Numbered from the stretch's first letter, positions 10,554-19,112 are shown. The stretch: 64,000 bases of DNA from Bacillus sp. KH172YL63 (GCF_011398925.1 NZ_AP022842.1:3718001-3782000), one strand, 5' to 3'. The notes: a model not told the origin generated them from the sequence alone. Numbers and translations are program-made.

Positions 10554-10796
10554 TGTGGATAAGTTCCAAATAATCCAAGTGGTTGCAGCTCCAGACAGCA
10601 ATTCGACAAAATCTGAGGATGTCTATGCACAATCTGTGTATAACTATGTGTATAAGTGTATTACGCTTGTGGAAAATCTCTTTATTTACTCACAATTCGT
10701 CATTTTTTTTGTGAACAATGTCGATGTTTACGGTTTCAAGCTGTGAATAACTCTATTTATTTTCGTTTATTCACACAATTCCATTTTTTATCCACA
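10554..10796. promoter_or_regulatory. Cluster of six perfect DnaA boxes upstream of uvrB
   Basis: Six exact matches to TTATNCACA occur in 243 bp: minus-strand boxes at 10554-10562 (TTATCCACA), 10635-10643 and 10647-10655 (both TTATACACA) and 10742-10750 (TTATTCACA), plus-strand boxes at 10767-10775 (TTATTCACA) and 10788-10796 (TTATCCACA). Further one-mismatch boxes are visible (for example CTATGCACA near 10623 and TTACTCACA near 10686). No gene is credible here. This is a DnaA-box cluster outside the origin; dnaA and dnaN are not nearby. Confidence 0.8.
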
Positions 10797-10931
10797 ATAA
10801 AAGAAGCTTGAATGCGAATGATTCAATTAGGCGCATAAATACCGTTTGCTTATCCATTTTTCTATTGGTAATTTTAATATTACTAGCTGTTCAAGGGGAT
10901 ATCCTCTCAAAGAAAAGAAAGCACCAAATAA

Positions 10932-10968
10932 AACAAGGCTGCCCTTAAATAGTAAGGGCAGCCTTGTT
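10932..10968 (-). terminator. Terminator of csbA
   Basis: Long stem AAGGCTGCCCTTA / TAAGGGCAGCCTT with a short loop, then TTGTTTTATTT on the minus strand, 12 bp after the csbA stop codon. Confidence 0.88.
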
Positions 10969-10980
10969 ACATGATTCTAT

Positions 10981-11214
10981 TCATTTCGCACTTTTCTTCG
11001 CTTTCTTCATCATCCGGTCACTATACCAAAATCCGGCGGTCAATGAAGCCGCGTCTATGACAATCAGTACCCAGGAGTCTGTATACCCCTTCGACACAGA
11101 AGCCGCAATGAGGGCAACGGTCAAGATCAAACCGACATAATGGTTGTACGTCACCCGGGCGAACAAAACGACAAGTAATCCTGGCAGAAATATGCCTAAT
11201 ATTATTTTGGACAC
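10981..11214 (-). CDS. csbA: General stress membrane protein CsbA
   Basis: A 77-residue protein with two to three hydrophobic helices; the VTYNHYVGLILTVALI segment resembles B. subtilis CsbA, a sigma-B-dependent membrane protein of unknown biochemical role, and csbA also lies beside uvrBA in B. subtilis. I chose GTG 11214 because AAGGAG lies eight bases before it; an in-frame ATG at 11250 would place that ribosome binding site inside the gene. No convincing sigma-B promoter was found by eye. Confidence 0.85.
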   Translation of the reverse strand: MSKIILGIFLPGLLVVLFARVTYNHYVGLILTVALIAASVSKGYTDSWVLIVIDAASLTAGFWYSDRMMKKAKKSAK

Positions 11215-11286
11215 GGTCAACTCTCCTTGAAAGATAAGGGAATAACACATATTCTACCGAAGATTCCCCTATCTGGAAAGGGAATT

Positions 11287-11928
11287 CTATTGATCCCCTT
11301 CTCGTATCAGCTTTTTGGTTCTCTCCTTCAATTCACTGTGAGGGATGAATTTTTCCGAAAGCATGTCGGGAAGGATGTATTCCAGGAAGTATTGAACGCA
11401 CGCCATATCTTTATACTTTACGATTGTGGACAATGCTTCTTGGTAGATTTCGATAAAGAGAGGTTCAGGATTCCCTTTTTGGATTTCCCCAAACGATTCG
11501 TAAAGAAGATCAATTTTATCTGCGACCGCTAAGATCCTTCCTTCGATCGTCTCGTCCTTTCCTTCTTTAAACCGTTCCCTGTACACTTCCTGAAACTGTG
11601 GAGGGAACTCAGTTGTAATGAATTTATTCACCATCTGCTCCTCCACCTGGTTGAACAGTTCCCGGAGCTTTCCAGAGGCATATTTCACAGGCGTCTTGAT
11701 ATCTCCTGTAAATAACTCTGCATAGTCATGGTTCAACGCTTTTTCGTACAGCGATTTCCAATCCAATTCCTTTCCTTCCTGTTCCTCAACTGTCGCAAGA
11801 AATTGGGCGATTTTCGTCACTTTGAATGAGTGGCTGGCCACATTGTGTTCGTGGTACTTGAACCTTCCTGGACAGCGGGTGAGGGTTTCGAGATCTGATA
11901 AGCTTTTGAAATAATGGTGGATGCCCAT
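11287..11928 (-). CDS. HD-domain hydrolase, YfbR-like (putative 5'-deoxynucleotidase)
   Basis: A 213-residue all-helical HD-superfamily phosphohydrolase. Metal-binding residues are visible in HNVASHSFKV (about 27-36), NHDYAELFTGD (about 67-77, the HD pair) and a later Asp in AVADKIDLLYE. This spacing resembles YfbR-type HD proteins, which dephosphorylate deoxynucleoside 5'-monophosphates; the substrate here is inference. AAGGAGAGGAG precedes the ATG. It is probably expressed alone; the next gene is about 70 bp away. Confidence 0.75.
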   Translation of the reverse strand: MGIHHYFKSLSDLETLTRCPGRFKYHEHNVASHSFKVTKIAQFLATVEEQEGKELDWKSLYEKALNHDYAELFTGDIKTPVKYASGKLRELFNQVEEQMVNKFITTEFPPQFQEVYRERFKEGKDETIEGRILAVADKIDLLYESFGEIQKGNPEPLFIEIYQEALSTIVKYKDMACVQYFLEYILPDMLSEKFIPHSELKERTKKLIREGDQ

Positions 11929-12001
11929 AATATTCTCCTCTCCTTGTAATTCTTTATAAAAATAGTACCAAGTAGAAAAAATAAGGGCAAAGATTATTCA
12001 T

Positions 12002-12769
12002 TCATCTCTTTTCGAACTCTCCTATTTCTCCTATCAATATGTTATTTAGTGCATGGTGATAACGTGTGGGAATCTGATGGGAGGCACCTTGAATGGTATA
12101 GATTTTTTTCGGGTGGCAATCATCGAATAAAGATGCGTGAGAATTGATCCAATCCGAATACTCCCCATATATTAAGAGAAGTGGGACAGAGAGGCTTTCC
12201 ACCTGCTGTATGCCATCATAATGGAGCGATTCCATGTAATAATGATGCCAAATATAAGGGTTCGCCTTATACATATGTTTCCGTAGCGTTTCCCGGTCGG
12301 ACCGGTCCCTGAAATGGGCCCTCGAGATGATGTCAGCCAGTCGGGATGGATGATGACGGGTCATTCTCATCCCAATATGATGCATCCATTTAAGCTTCGG
12401 GTTCGTCACTTTAGGATAACCACCGATTAGAATTAAGAAGGAAACCCGCTCTTCAAAGGAGCGGGAGAAGGCTTGTCCAATGACTCCCCCTGCAGAGTAT
12501 CCAATCACTACACAACGGGAAATGTCCAAATGATCAAGGACAGCGCTGATATCAGCGATAAACTCGTCAATGCCGCAATGCTGTTTCAACGTGAATGAGT
12601 CCCCGTGCCCTGTTAAATCGGGGATGATGAGGCGAAAATGGCTGGAAAGGCTATGCTGCTTAATGAAAGTCATCCTCCCCATGCCCGGGGGATGGATGAA
12701 AAGGAGCGGGGTCCCTTTTCCTATATCTTCATAATATAAGTCCCTGTCGTGTAAATGTATGCACGGCAT
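12002..12769 (-). CDS. Alpha/beta fold hydrolase
   Basis: A 255-residue alpha/beta hydrolase with a full triad: nucleophile Ser92 in GYSAGG (90-95), acid probably Asp206 (YGEYSDW) and His231 (GASHQIP). The oxyanion-hole HPPGMG (about 26-31) and DLTGHGDS (51-58) motifs are typical of the broad BioH/MhpC/RsbQ-like group. No export signal. GGGAGGAT lies before the ATG. The substrate cannot be read from the sequence. Confidence 0.82.
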   Translation of the reverse strand: MPCIHLHDRDLYYEDIGKGTPLLFIHPPGMGRMTFIKQHSLSSHFRLIIPDLTGHGDSFTLKQHCGIDEFIADISAVLDHLDISRCVVIGYSAGGVIGQAFSRSFEERVSFLILIGGYPKVTNPKLKWMHHIGMRMTRHHPSRLADIISRAHFRDRSDRETLRKHMYKANPYIWHHYYMESLHYDGIQQVESLSVPLLLIYGEYSDWINSHASLFDDCHPKKIYTIQGASHQIPTRYHHALNNILIGEIGEFEKR

Positions 12770-12858
12770 ACGACCAATCCTCCCTCAACCTATTTATACA
12801 CATTGTTCTCCGGCTGAGGGGGTTCTAGTCACACAATTAAGATTGTTTGCCTAATCCT

Positions 12859-14040
12859 TTATATGAGGCGGACGGAAACCACTCCCTGGATTTCTTTCAT
12901 CCCGGTCTTCACTTGCTGCTGGTCTTCCTCTGACAGCTTCTGATCCAAGTCGATCATCGTATATGCCCACGTATTCTTACTGCGATTAATCATATCTGCG
13001 ATGTTGACGGCGTAGCCTGAAAGGACCGTTGCGATTTGTCCAACCATGTTCGGGATATTTTGGTGCATCACGGTCACCCGCATTTTCCCGCTGTACGGAA
13101 GCTCAACATCCGGCAGGTTGACCGCATGCTTGATATTCCCTGTTTCAAGATAGGTTTTCAGCTGTTTCGTTGCCATGACGGCACAGTTCTCTTCTGATTC
13201 AATCGTAGAAGCACCCAGATGGGGGACCGGTACGACGTTTTTCATGCCGAGCACCTTTTTATTCGGGAAGTCTGTCACATATTTCCGGACGGTTCCTGAT
13301 TCCAAGGCATGTGATAGGAAGTCTTCCTCAACAAGCTCCCCTCTGGAGAAGTTCAGGATCGTCATCCCTTTTTTCATCTTCCTGAAGGCCTCTTCACCTA
13401 CAAAGCCCGCCGTTTTGTCTGACAGTGGGATATGGAGCGTCACGAAGTCACATTCTGCCCACACCTCTTCAATCTGATGGGCACGCTTCACATCCTGGGA
13501 CAATCTCCAGGCAGCATCGACTGAGATGAACGGATCATATGCCACAACGTCCATTCCGAGGGCAAGAGCATCATTGGCCACGAGGACACCGATTGCACCC
13601 AATCCGACGACCCCCAGCTTTTTCCCTTTGATCTCCCTGCCTACAAATTCCTTTTTCTTCGCTTCAACGGTCCCTGGCACATCTTCTTCCGAGTCTTTCA
13701 GTGAATGGGTCCAGCCGACGGCAGAATAAAGGTTACGGGAAGAGGCGATCAAATTGGCAAGGACAAGCTCTTTGACTGCATTGGCGTTGGCTCCTGGCGT
13801 ATTGAATACGACGATCCCTTTTTCCGTGCAGAAATCGACGGGGATATTGTTCACCCCTGCGCCGGCACGTGCGATTGCTTTAACTGATGCAGGAAACGCA
13901 AAGTCATGGAGATTCTTCGATCTGACAAGGATTCCGTCCGGATCTCCCTTCCCATTCAGGTGGTAATTCAAGTCATCCTCGATCAGTGAAAGTCCGCTCT
14001 GGCTGATGGCGTTGTAGGTATTAATAGAAATCATTTTCAA
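12859..14040 (-). CDS. serA: D-3-phosphoglycerate dehydrogenase (short ACT form)
   Basis: Catalyses NAD-dependent oxidation of 3-phosphoglycerate to 3-phosphohydroxypyruvate, the first step of serine synthesis. The 393-residue protein has a catalytic domain, a Rossmann motif GLGAIG (about 146-151), the conserved HIPLSDKT and PHLGAST segments of D-isomer-specific 2-hydroxyacid dehydrogenases, and a C-terminal ACT domain (about 318-393). It lacks the extra domain of the 525-residue B. subtilis SerA, so it is the short form. Its ATG overlaps the serC stop by 4 bp, and the serC-serA pairing supports the pathway assignment. Confidence 0.9.
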   Translation of the reverse strand: MKMISINTYNAISQSGLSLIEDDLNYHLNGKGDPDGILVRSKNLHDFAFPASVKAIARAGAGVNNIPVDFCTEKGIVVFNTPGANANAVKELVLANLIASSRNLYSAVGWTHSLKDSEEDVPGTVEAKKKEFVGREIKGKKLGVVGLGAIGVLVANDALALGMDVVAYDPFISVDAAWRLSQDVKRAHQIEEVWAECDFVTLHIPLSDKTAGFVGEEAFRKMKKGMTILNFSRGELVEEDFLSHALESGTVRKYVTDFPNKKVLGMKNVVPVPHLGASTIESEENCAVMATKQLKTYLETGNIKHAVNLPDVELPYSGKMRVTVMHQNIPNMVGQIATVLSGYAVNIADMINRSKNTWAYTMIDLDQKLSEEDQQQVKTGMKEIQGVVSVRLI

Positions 14041-15116
14041 AATCCTCCTTGTTTCGATTCAAATTTCCCCATGAAATCAATAAGTGCTTCCACCCCTTCA
14101 AGAGGCATCGCATTATACAGGCTGGCCCTCATTCCTCCTACGGAACGATGACCTTTTAAAAATTGGAATCCGGCAGCTTCCGCTTCTTTAATAAACGTGG
14201 CGTTCAGTTCCTCATCCTTTGTGGAAAACGGGATGTTCATCAGTGAACGGTTTTTTTCAGGTACGGGATTGTGGAAAAGCTGTGAATCATCAATGAAACG
14301 GTATAACAGGCCTGCCTTTTTCTCGTTCAGCTTCTGCATGCCTTCTACCCCACCGTTCTCCTTCACCCACTCAAGCACAAGCTTCAACACATAAATCGAA
14401 AAAGTGGGCGGTGTATTATAGAGGGAATCGTTTTTCACATACGTCTCATAATCAAGCATCGTCGGGCAAGTATCAGGTGCCCCTCCAACGAGACTGTCGT
14501 GGATGATGGCAACCGTCACACCTGAAGGACCAAGATTTTTCTGTGCCCCGGCATAAATGAGCCCGAACGATGAAACGTCTATCTTCTCGGAAAGGATATG
14601 GGAAGACATATCCGCCACAAGCGGGATCCCCCCTGTATCCGGCCATTGGTGAAAACGGGTTCCTTCAATTGTATTGTTTGATGTGATATGTACATACTTT
14701 GACTCTGGCGAGAAATTTTCCGGTTTATAAGCCGGGATTTCAAGCGGTTCAGCAGGCGTTAGCGTCCGCACCCCTCCTGCTTTTTCCGCTTCCTTGACCG
14801 CCTTTTTCGACCAGCTTCCCGTCAGGATATAGTCTGCTTCTTCTCCTGCTGACAACAGATTCAGCGGAATCATCGAAAACTGCAGAGAGGCCCCGCCCTG
14901 CATAAATACGACATGATAATCATCCGGGATCGAAAGCAATTCACGGAGCAAAGACTTTGCTCCGTCGATAATCCCTTGGAACGGGGCAGAGCGATGGCTC
15001 AATTCCATCACAGACATGCCTGTTTCCCCATAATTCAATAACTCATCTTGCACTTTACGCAACACAGGTTCAGGCAACACAGCCGGACCGGCAGAAAAAT
15101 TATACACTCGCTTCAA
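14037..15116 (-). CDS. serC: Phosphoserine aminotransferase
   Basis: PLP enzyme converting 3-phosphohydroxypyruvate and glutamate to phosphoserine and 2-oxoglutarate (also used in pyridoxal phosphate synthesis in some bacteria). The product begins KRVYNFSAGPA, the family N-terminus, and has the PLP-lysine region GAQKNLGPSG and the SLYNAMPLEGV C-terminal motif. I chose TTG 15116: GGTGGTG precedes it, and a sigma-A promoter at 15151-15179 makes the longer reading from 15179 impossible. It is translationally coupled to serA. Confidence 0.95.
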   Translation of the reverse strand: MKRVYNFSAGPAVLPEPVLRKVQDELLNYGETGMSVMELSHRSAPFQGIIDGAKSLLRELLSIPDDYHVVFMQGGASLQFSMIPLNLLSAGEEADYILTGSWSKKAVKEAEKAGGVRTLTPAEPLEIPAYKPENFSPESKYVHITSNNTIEGTRFHQWPDTGGIPLVADMSSHILSEKIDVSSFGLIYAGAQKNLGPSGVTVAIIHDSLVGGAPDTCPTMLDYETYVKNDSLYNTPPTFSIYVLKLVLEWVKENGGVEGMQKLNEKKAGLLYRFIDDSQLFHNPVPEKNRSLMNIPFSTKDEELNATFIKEAEAAGFQFLKGHRSVGGMRASLYNAMPLEGVEALIDFMGKFESKQGGF

Positions 15117-15150
15117 CGATAGCACCACCAAGAGTTCAGAATTTTTCAAC

Positions 15151-15179
15151 AGTATACTGTCGGCGGCCCGTTTAGTCAA
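15151..15179 (-). promoter_or_regulatory. Sigma-A promoter of serC-serA
   Basis: TTGACT-N17-TATACT on the minus strand (-35 at 15174-15179, -10 at 15151-15156). Transcription would begin near 15143, giving a short leader before the TTG start at 15116. Confidence 0.85.
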
Positions 15180-15554
15180 CAGGAATCAAGCCCGATGAAA
15201 ACGCTTAACGGGATGGTTTTCAGACTATTGCGAGAGTATGAGGGGTTCTTTGGTGTTTTTGGAAAGTTGGGGGTGTCTTTTAGCTGGGGCACGCTCACTC
15301 TCAGGGAGTGAATCAGGAGGGATTGGGAGGAAGCTTATGATATGCTCATTTGAAGGTGATTTCGCGGGGGAATGGATGGTTTTTAAGAAGAACCTTCACT
15401 GACATCTCCTTTTTGTTAACACACAGCCGGTATTTCTCCTGATTACAGATCCTGCACAACCACCCCACCTGCTTTATGAGCCGCTTTTCACCAGATATGA
15501 TCCCCTTGTCGAAAAATAGATATTCTCATCAGCACATGCCAATAGCAGCGCAAA
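15180..15554. other. Intergenic stretch upstream of serC with no recognised feature
   Basis: About 375 bp between the ktrB terminator and the serC promoter. I looked for T-box, S-box and other leader motifs and for a small gene with a good ribosome binding site and saw none. A 21-codon plus-strand reading near 15337 behind GGGAGG is too short to support. Confidence 0.5.
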
Positions 15555-15590
15555 CAAAAAAGGCTTCCCGCTTTCCTGTATGAAGGAAGC
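15555..15590 (-). terminator. Probable terminator of ktrAB
   Basis: Stem GCTTCC / GGAAGC around a 16-base loop that can pair internally, then CTTTTTTG on the minus strand, about 20 bp after the ktrB stop codon. Confidence 0.7.
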
Positions 15591-15612
15591 AAGAAAACCA
15601 AGGTCATTCCTA

Positions 15613-16935
15613 TTAACCTGTTAAAATATCTTCTTTCGGATAACGGATTTTCTCTTTATCCGGCCTTGAAAGTGAGAAGGCAAGGGTAAGCGGGCCGAGC
15701 TTCCCGGTGAACATGACGACGATGATGATCCATTTGCCGACGGTAGAAAGGGATGCGGTGATCCCCATCGACAACCCGACTGTGCCAAAGGCCGAAACAA
15801 CTTCGAAAACCAGTGACATGAATGTAGCGTCGCTTTCGGTCATCTCAAGGAAGAACAGTGCCGTAAAGACAAGCAACACGGAGATCATGGAGATGGCGAG
15901 CGCTTTGAATATATGGGTTTGACCGATCGTACGGCGGAAGATGCGAATCTCTTTCTTATCCCGCAGGAACGCAAACACACTTAAGGAAATTACCACAAAC
16001 GTCGTTAGCTTGATGCCCCCTCCCGTCGAAGCGCTCCCTGCCCCTATGAACATCAGCAGAATTGTTAAGAGGAGGGTCGAGCGTTCCATTCCTCCGTAAT
16101 CCAGGGAATTGAAACCGGCTGTCCTCGGCGTGACCGCCTGAAAGTAAGAGGCGAAAAGCTTATCGGGAAGCGGCAGCTGGGCCAGTGTATTCGGGTTGTT
16201 GTATTCAAGGACGAATATCATCAGGAACGCGGCCACATTGATGATGAAGGTTCCAAGGACCATGATTTTCGTATGAAGGGAAAGTTTCCGGATCGACTTT
16301 GATTTCCACAGATCCACAAGGACGGTGAATCCGATCCCGCCCACGATGAAGAGGAACGAAATCGTCAAATTGATGACCGGGCTTCCGACGTATCCTATCA
16401 AACTATCGGACCACAATGAGAATCCGGCATTGTTAAAGGCGGAAATGGAATGAAAGACGCTGACATACAGCCCGTGCTTCCAGCCAAACGCCGGGACCCA
16501 TTCAGTCGCCAACATCATGACGGCGATTCCTTCAACAAGAAACGAAAAGATAAATAAATATTTTACAAGCTTGATGACTCCGCCGACAGATGTCTGATTA
16601 AGTGCCTGCTGCAGCAGCAGCCGTTCTTTGAATCCGATTTTTCTTCCAAGCATCATAAAGATCAAGACAGCAAATGACATGATCCCGAGTCCCCCGATCT
16701 GGATCAAACACAGTACGACCACTTCCCCCAAAGTGGTGAAGGCGCCGCCAGTGTCGACGACGGCAAGTCCCGTCACCGTCATCGCACTTGTCGTGGTGAA
16801 CAGTGCGTCCAGCCACGTAATCGTTTCTGTAGTGGCAAACGGCAGCTTGAGCAATCCCATCCCGAGGAGGATGAAAAATAAAAACGTCACAACAAGAAGC
16901 TGCGGCGGGCTTAACCGAATGGCCTTTTGCTTCAT
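15613..16935 (-). CDS. ktrB: Potassium uptake channel subunit KtrB (TrkH/KtrB superfamily)
   Basis: Ion-conducting membrane subunit of a Ktr K+ (Na+-stimulated) uptake system. The 440-residue protein contains the four M1-P-M2 repeats of the superfamily; pore segments with selectivity-filter glycines are seen in TTSAMTVTGLAVVDTGG (near 45-60), SIAFNNAGFSLW-type (HSISAFNNAGFSLWSD), TPRTAGFNSLD and FGTVGLSMGIT. Its start lies 4 bp after the ktrA stop. Pairing with the RCK subunit KtrA behind a c-di-AMP riboswitch matches B. subtilis ktrAB rather than the separate ktrCD genes. Confidence 0.93.
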   Translation of the reverse strand: MKQKAIRLSPPQLLVVTFLFFILLGMGLLKLPFATTETITWLDALFTTTSAMTVTGLAVVDTGGAFTTLGEVVVLCLIQIGGLGIMSFAVLIFMMLGRKIGFKERLLLQQALNQTSVGGVIKLVKYLFIFSFLVEGIAVMMLATEWVPAFGWKHGLYVSVFHSISAFNNAGFSLWSDSLIGYVGSPVINLTISFLFIVGGIGFTVLVDLWKSKSIRKLSLHTKIMVLGTFIINVAAFLMIFVLEYNNPNTLAQLPLPDKLFASYFQAVTPRTAGFNSLDYGGMERSTLLLTILLMFIGAGSASTGGGIKLTTFVVISLSVFAFLRDKKEIRIFRRTIGQTHIFKALAISMISVLLVFTALFFLEMTESDATFMSLVFEVVSAFGTVGLSMGITASLSTVGKWIIIVVMFTGKLGPLTLAFSLSRPDKEKIRYPKEDILTG

Positions 16936-16938
16936 CCT

Positions 16939-17595
16939 TTATACACCTTCTTTTTCGAAACGATTGATATCCCGATTATGACCGATGATGATTAACAGAT
17001 CATCGATTTTCACCACTTCATCGGCTGAAGGAGAAACGATGACTTCCTCTCCCCGGTGAATGGCGATAATATTGCAGCCGAATTTCGCCCTGACATCCAG
17101 GTCATTCAGCGTTTTGCCTGCAACCTTTTTAGAGGCATACACTTCAACGATGCTGTGTTCCTTTGAAAGCTCGATGTAATCAATGATCTTTTCAGAAGTG
17201 ATATGATGGGCGATCCTTCTTGCCATATCCCGTTCCGGATGAATGACTTTATCGGCGCCGATCCGGTCCAGCACCTTTTGATGATAGGCATTCGATGCCT
17301 TTACCCATACTTCCTTGACCCCTAATTCTTTCAGGAGGAGGGTCGTAAGTATGCTTGCTTCTATATTATCCCCGAAGGAAACGATCACGTGATCAAAGTT
17401 CCTTAAACCGAGGGATTTTAATACCGACTCATCCATCGCATTCGCCTGAACTGCATGAGTGGCAACATCAATATACCTTTGTACAACATCGTGATGAATG
17501 TCGATGGCCAATACCTCGACATCCAATTCCGTCAATTCCTGAACTAGATTCCCTCCGAATCTTCCTAATCCAATAACGGCAAACTGCTTTTTCAT
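16939..17595 (-). CDS. ktrA: Ktr potassium uptake regulatory subunit KtrA (RCK)
   Basis: Cytoplasmic octameric RCK ring that gates KtrB in response to ATP/ADP. The 218-residue protein has a Rossmann RCK_N domain with GLGRFGGN near residues 8-15 and an acidic strand-end residue (AIDIHHD), and an RCK_C domain (about 135-218), a known c-di-AMP binding site in this family. The ATG at 17595 is preceded by GGAGG at eight bases; a TTG at 17610 would overlap that site. First gene of ktrAB. Confidence 0.95.
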   Translation of the reverse strand: MKKQFAVIGLGRFGGNLVQELTELDVEVLAIDIHHDVVQRYIDVATHAVQANAMDESVLKSLGLRNFDHVIVSFGDNIEASILTTLLLKELGVKEVWVKASNAYHQKVLDRIGADKVIHPERDMARRIAHHITSEKIIDYIELSKEHSIVEVYASKKVAGKTLNDLDVRAKFGCNIIAIHRGEEVIVSPSADEVVKIDDLLIIIGHNRDINRFEKEGV

Positions 17596-17661
17596 GCTGA
17601 AATCCTCCAAAACCTTTTTTATAGCTTAACCAACTGCCACTTCTTCCATCAATCTCAACGC

Positions 17662-17692
17662 AAAAAGACCACCAGGAACTAAGCCTGTGGTC
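17662..17692 (-). terminator. Expression-platform terminator of the ktrAB riboswitch
   Basis: Stem GACCACAGG / CCTGGTGGTC followed by TTTTTG on the minus strand, between the c-di-AMP aptamer and ktrA. It is the expected switch-controlled terminator: ligand binding should favour termination. Confidence 0.88.
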
Positions 17693-17714
17693 ATCCATGA
17701 CAGATCACAAGTAT

Positions 17715-17842
17715 CATCCTCTCCCACTACGCTTACGGGGTTAGCTGACGGATTCGGGTCATGGAAGTGCCCCTACCCTTCAATAGAAAGGATTCACCCC
17801 TAGGAAATCGGGTCCCCCGCTTCAAAATGAATTAAGCGATCA
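17715..17842 (-). promoter_or_regulatory. c-di-AMP riboswitch (ydaO-yuaA type) upstream of ktrAB
   Basis: On the minus strand the leader shows the conserved blocks of the ydaO/yuaA aptamer in order: ATCGCTTAAT near 17835, GAAGCGGGGGACCC, GGGGTGAATC, GGGTAGGGGCACTTCC, ACCCGAATCCGTCAGC, TAACCCCGTAAGCG and GGGAGAGGA at the 3' end. A terminator and then ktrA follow. In B. subtilis the same riboswitch class precedes ktrAB and switches expression off at high c-di-AMP, limiting K+ uptake. Confidence 0.95.
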
Positions 17843-17865
17843 AGAATATTCAATTGATGATAGAT

Positions 17866-17894
17866 ATATTACTCCTCTCCTATACCGTTGTAAA
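17866..17894 (-). promoter_or_regulatory. Sigma-A promoter of the riboswitch-ktrAB transcript
   Basis: TTTACA-N17-TAATAT on the minus strand (-35 at 17889-17894, -10 at 17866-17871), about 24 bp before the 5' end of the aptamer. Confidence 0.75.
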
Positions 17895-17975
17895 TAGGTT
17901 TCTTTTAAAAAATCGCTCCTGCCAAAACAGGTAAAATTGTTTTCATTCTCCCAACATTTACTGCCCTTAAAACGG

Positions 17976-18001
17976 GTTTGTAACGCCACGATTGCGGGAA
18001 T
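17976..18001 (+). promoter_or_regulatory. Candidate sigma-B promoter of the DUF1206 gene
   Basis: GTTTGT-N14-GGGAAT resembles the Bacillus general-stress consensus GTTTAA-N12-15-GGGWAT with one base off in each hexamer. It lies 49 bp before the ATG at 18050. Confidence 0.5.
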
Positions 18002-18049
18002 AGCATACTTAGGTACTATGAATATCGATTCAGAAGGGAAGTTACGTAT

Positions 18050-18913
18050 ATGGCAAGAGTGTCATCCATCACTTCTTCAAACGAAAGAAAGCAGCGTCCG
18101 TCTGTTTCACCCGGAGACATTAAACCTTGGATAAAAGGATTCGCACGAATTGGATACATTTCACGTGGGACCGTCTATATACTCATCGGGGCCCTTTCCG
18201 TCATGGCCGCACTTGGCATTGGGGGAAGCACATCTGACTCTAACGGTGCATTTTCTGCCGTTGCTTCCAAGCCTTTCGGGGAAATCCTTCTTTGGATTCT
18301 TGGGGCAGGACTGATCGGCATCGTCCTTTGGCGCCTCATTCAGGTGATCCTCGATCCTGAACATGTGAAAAATGACGGTAAATCCCTATTCAGAAGGTTG
18401 ACTCACCTGATCAGCGGAATCGCCTACGCCTCACTGACATATAATGCTTTTGCCATTGCCATGCATGCCAAAAGTTCAGGTTCCGGTTCGGGATCCAAGC
18501 AGACACTGTCTGCAAAATTATTAGCCCAGCCGTTCGGACAATGGATCGTCGGGGCAGTCGGCCTCATCATTATCGGTTTCGCCCTTTATGAAATCCATAA
18601 AGCCTATACAGAAAAATACACCGACAAATTCAAACGCAGTGAAATGAGCGAGAAGGAATGGGAACTGGGCAGGAAAACCGGAAAGCTTGGTTTATACTCC
18701 CGGGGGATCGTCTTTTTGCTTATCGGATATTTCTTTGTTCAAACCGCCATCACGGCAGATCCCTATAAAACCAAGGGCTTGGACGGTGCCCTGCAAAAAA
18801 TTGCCCAACAGCCGTTCGGTCAATGGCTCCTCGGTATCGTTGCACTCGGCTTGGTCTTATATGGCGTTTTCCAGATATTAAAAGGAAAGAACAGACACCT
18901 GTCGATCTATTGA
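18050..18913 (+). CDS. DUF1206 multi-pass membrane protein
   Basis: A 287-residue integral membrane protein of the DUF1206 family: three copies of a two-helix unit, each beginning with a conserved Gly-Tyr/Leu-x-(S)RG-x-V/I-(Y/F) turn (IGYISRGTVYILIG, ISGIAYASLTYN, LGLYSRGIVFLLIG) and ending near PFG(E/Q)(I/W)(L)LW. About six membrane segments. The biochemical function of the family is unknown. It is one of only two plus-strand genes in the window, with a possible sigma-B promoter upstream and its own terminator downstream. Confidence 0.88.
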   Translation: MARVSSITSSNERKQRPSVSPGDIKPWIKGFARIGYISRGTVYILIGALSVMAALGIGGSTSDSNGAFSAVASKPFGEILLWILGAGLIGIVLWRLIQVILDPEHVKNDGKSLFRRLTHLISGIAYASLTYNAFAIAMHAKSSGSGSGSKQTLSAKLLAQPFGQWIVGAVGLIIIGFALYEIHKAYTEKYTDKFKRSEMSEKEWELGRKTGKLGLYSRGIVFLLIGYFFVQTAITADPYKTKGLDGALQKIAQQPFGQWLLGIVALGLVLYGVFQILKGKNRHLSIY

Positions 18914-18943
18914 GGGTCTTTTAATAGTTGAATTGATCGGAAT

Positions 18944-18987
18944 CTCCGAATGATGTTCGTGAAGAGCGAATGCATTCGGAGTTTTTT
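18944..18987 (+). terminator. Terminator of the DUF1206 gene
   Basis: Stem CTCCGAATG / CATTCGGAG followed by six T, 30 bp after the stop codon. Confidence 0.85.
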
Positions 18988-19112
18988 GTTTAGTCAGGGA
19001 CAATGTTTTAAGCCGAAGATGCCTTCCAAATCAATAATCCTCATGTGAAATGCAGTGTTATTGAATAGATAATTATCGTGCTGCCTCGGCTTTTTTGATC
19101 AAGTCAGGAATT

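Noticed and set aside
10555..10746. Plus-strand 63-codon open frame upstream of uvrB
   Set aside because: It has no ribosome binding site, runs through the DnaA-box cluster and has AT-driven composition; better explained as non-coding.
15180..15554. T-box or other amino-acid leader upstream of serC
   Set aside because: No T-box core (GGUGG/CCGCG type) or terminator/antiterminator pair was found, and the promoter lies only about 30 bp before the gene.
19011..19097. Possible small RNA between the DUF1206 gene and the symporter
   Set aside because: AAGCCGA and TCGGCTT with a following T-run could form a terminator, but the loop is about 70 bases and no promoter is visible; support is too weak.
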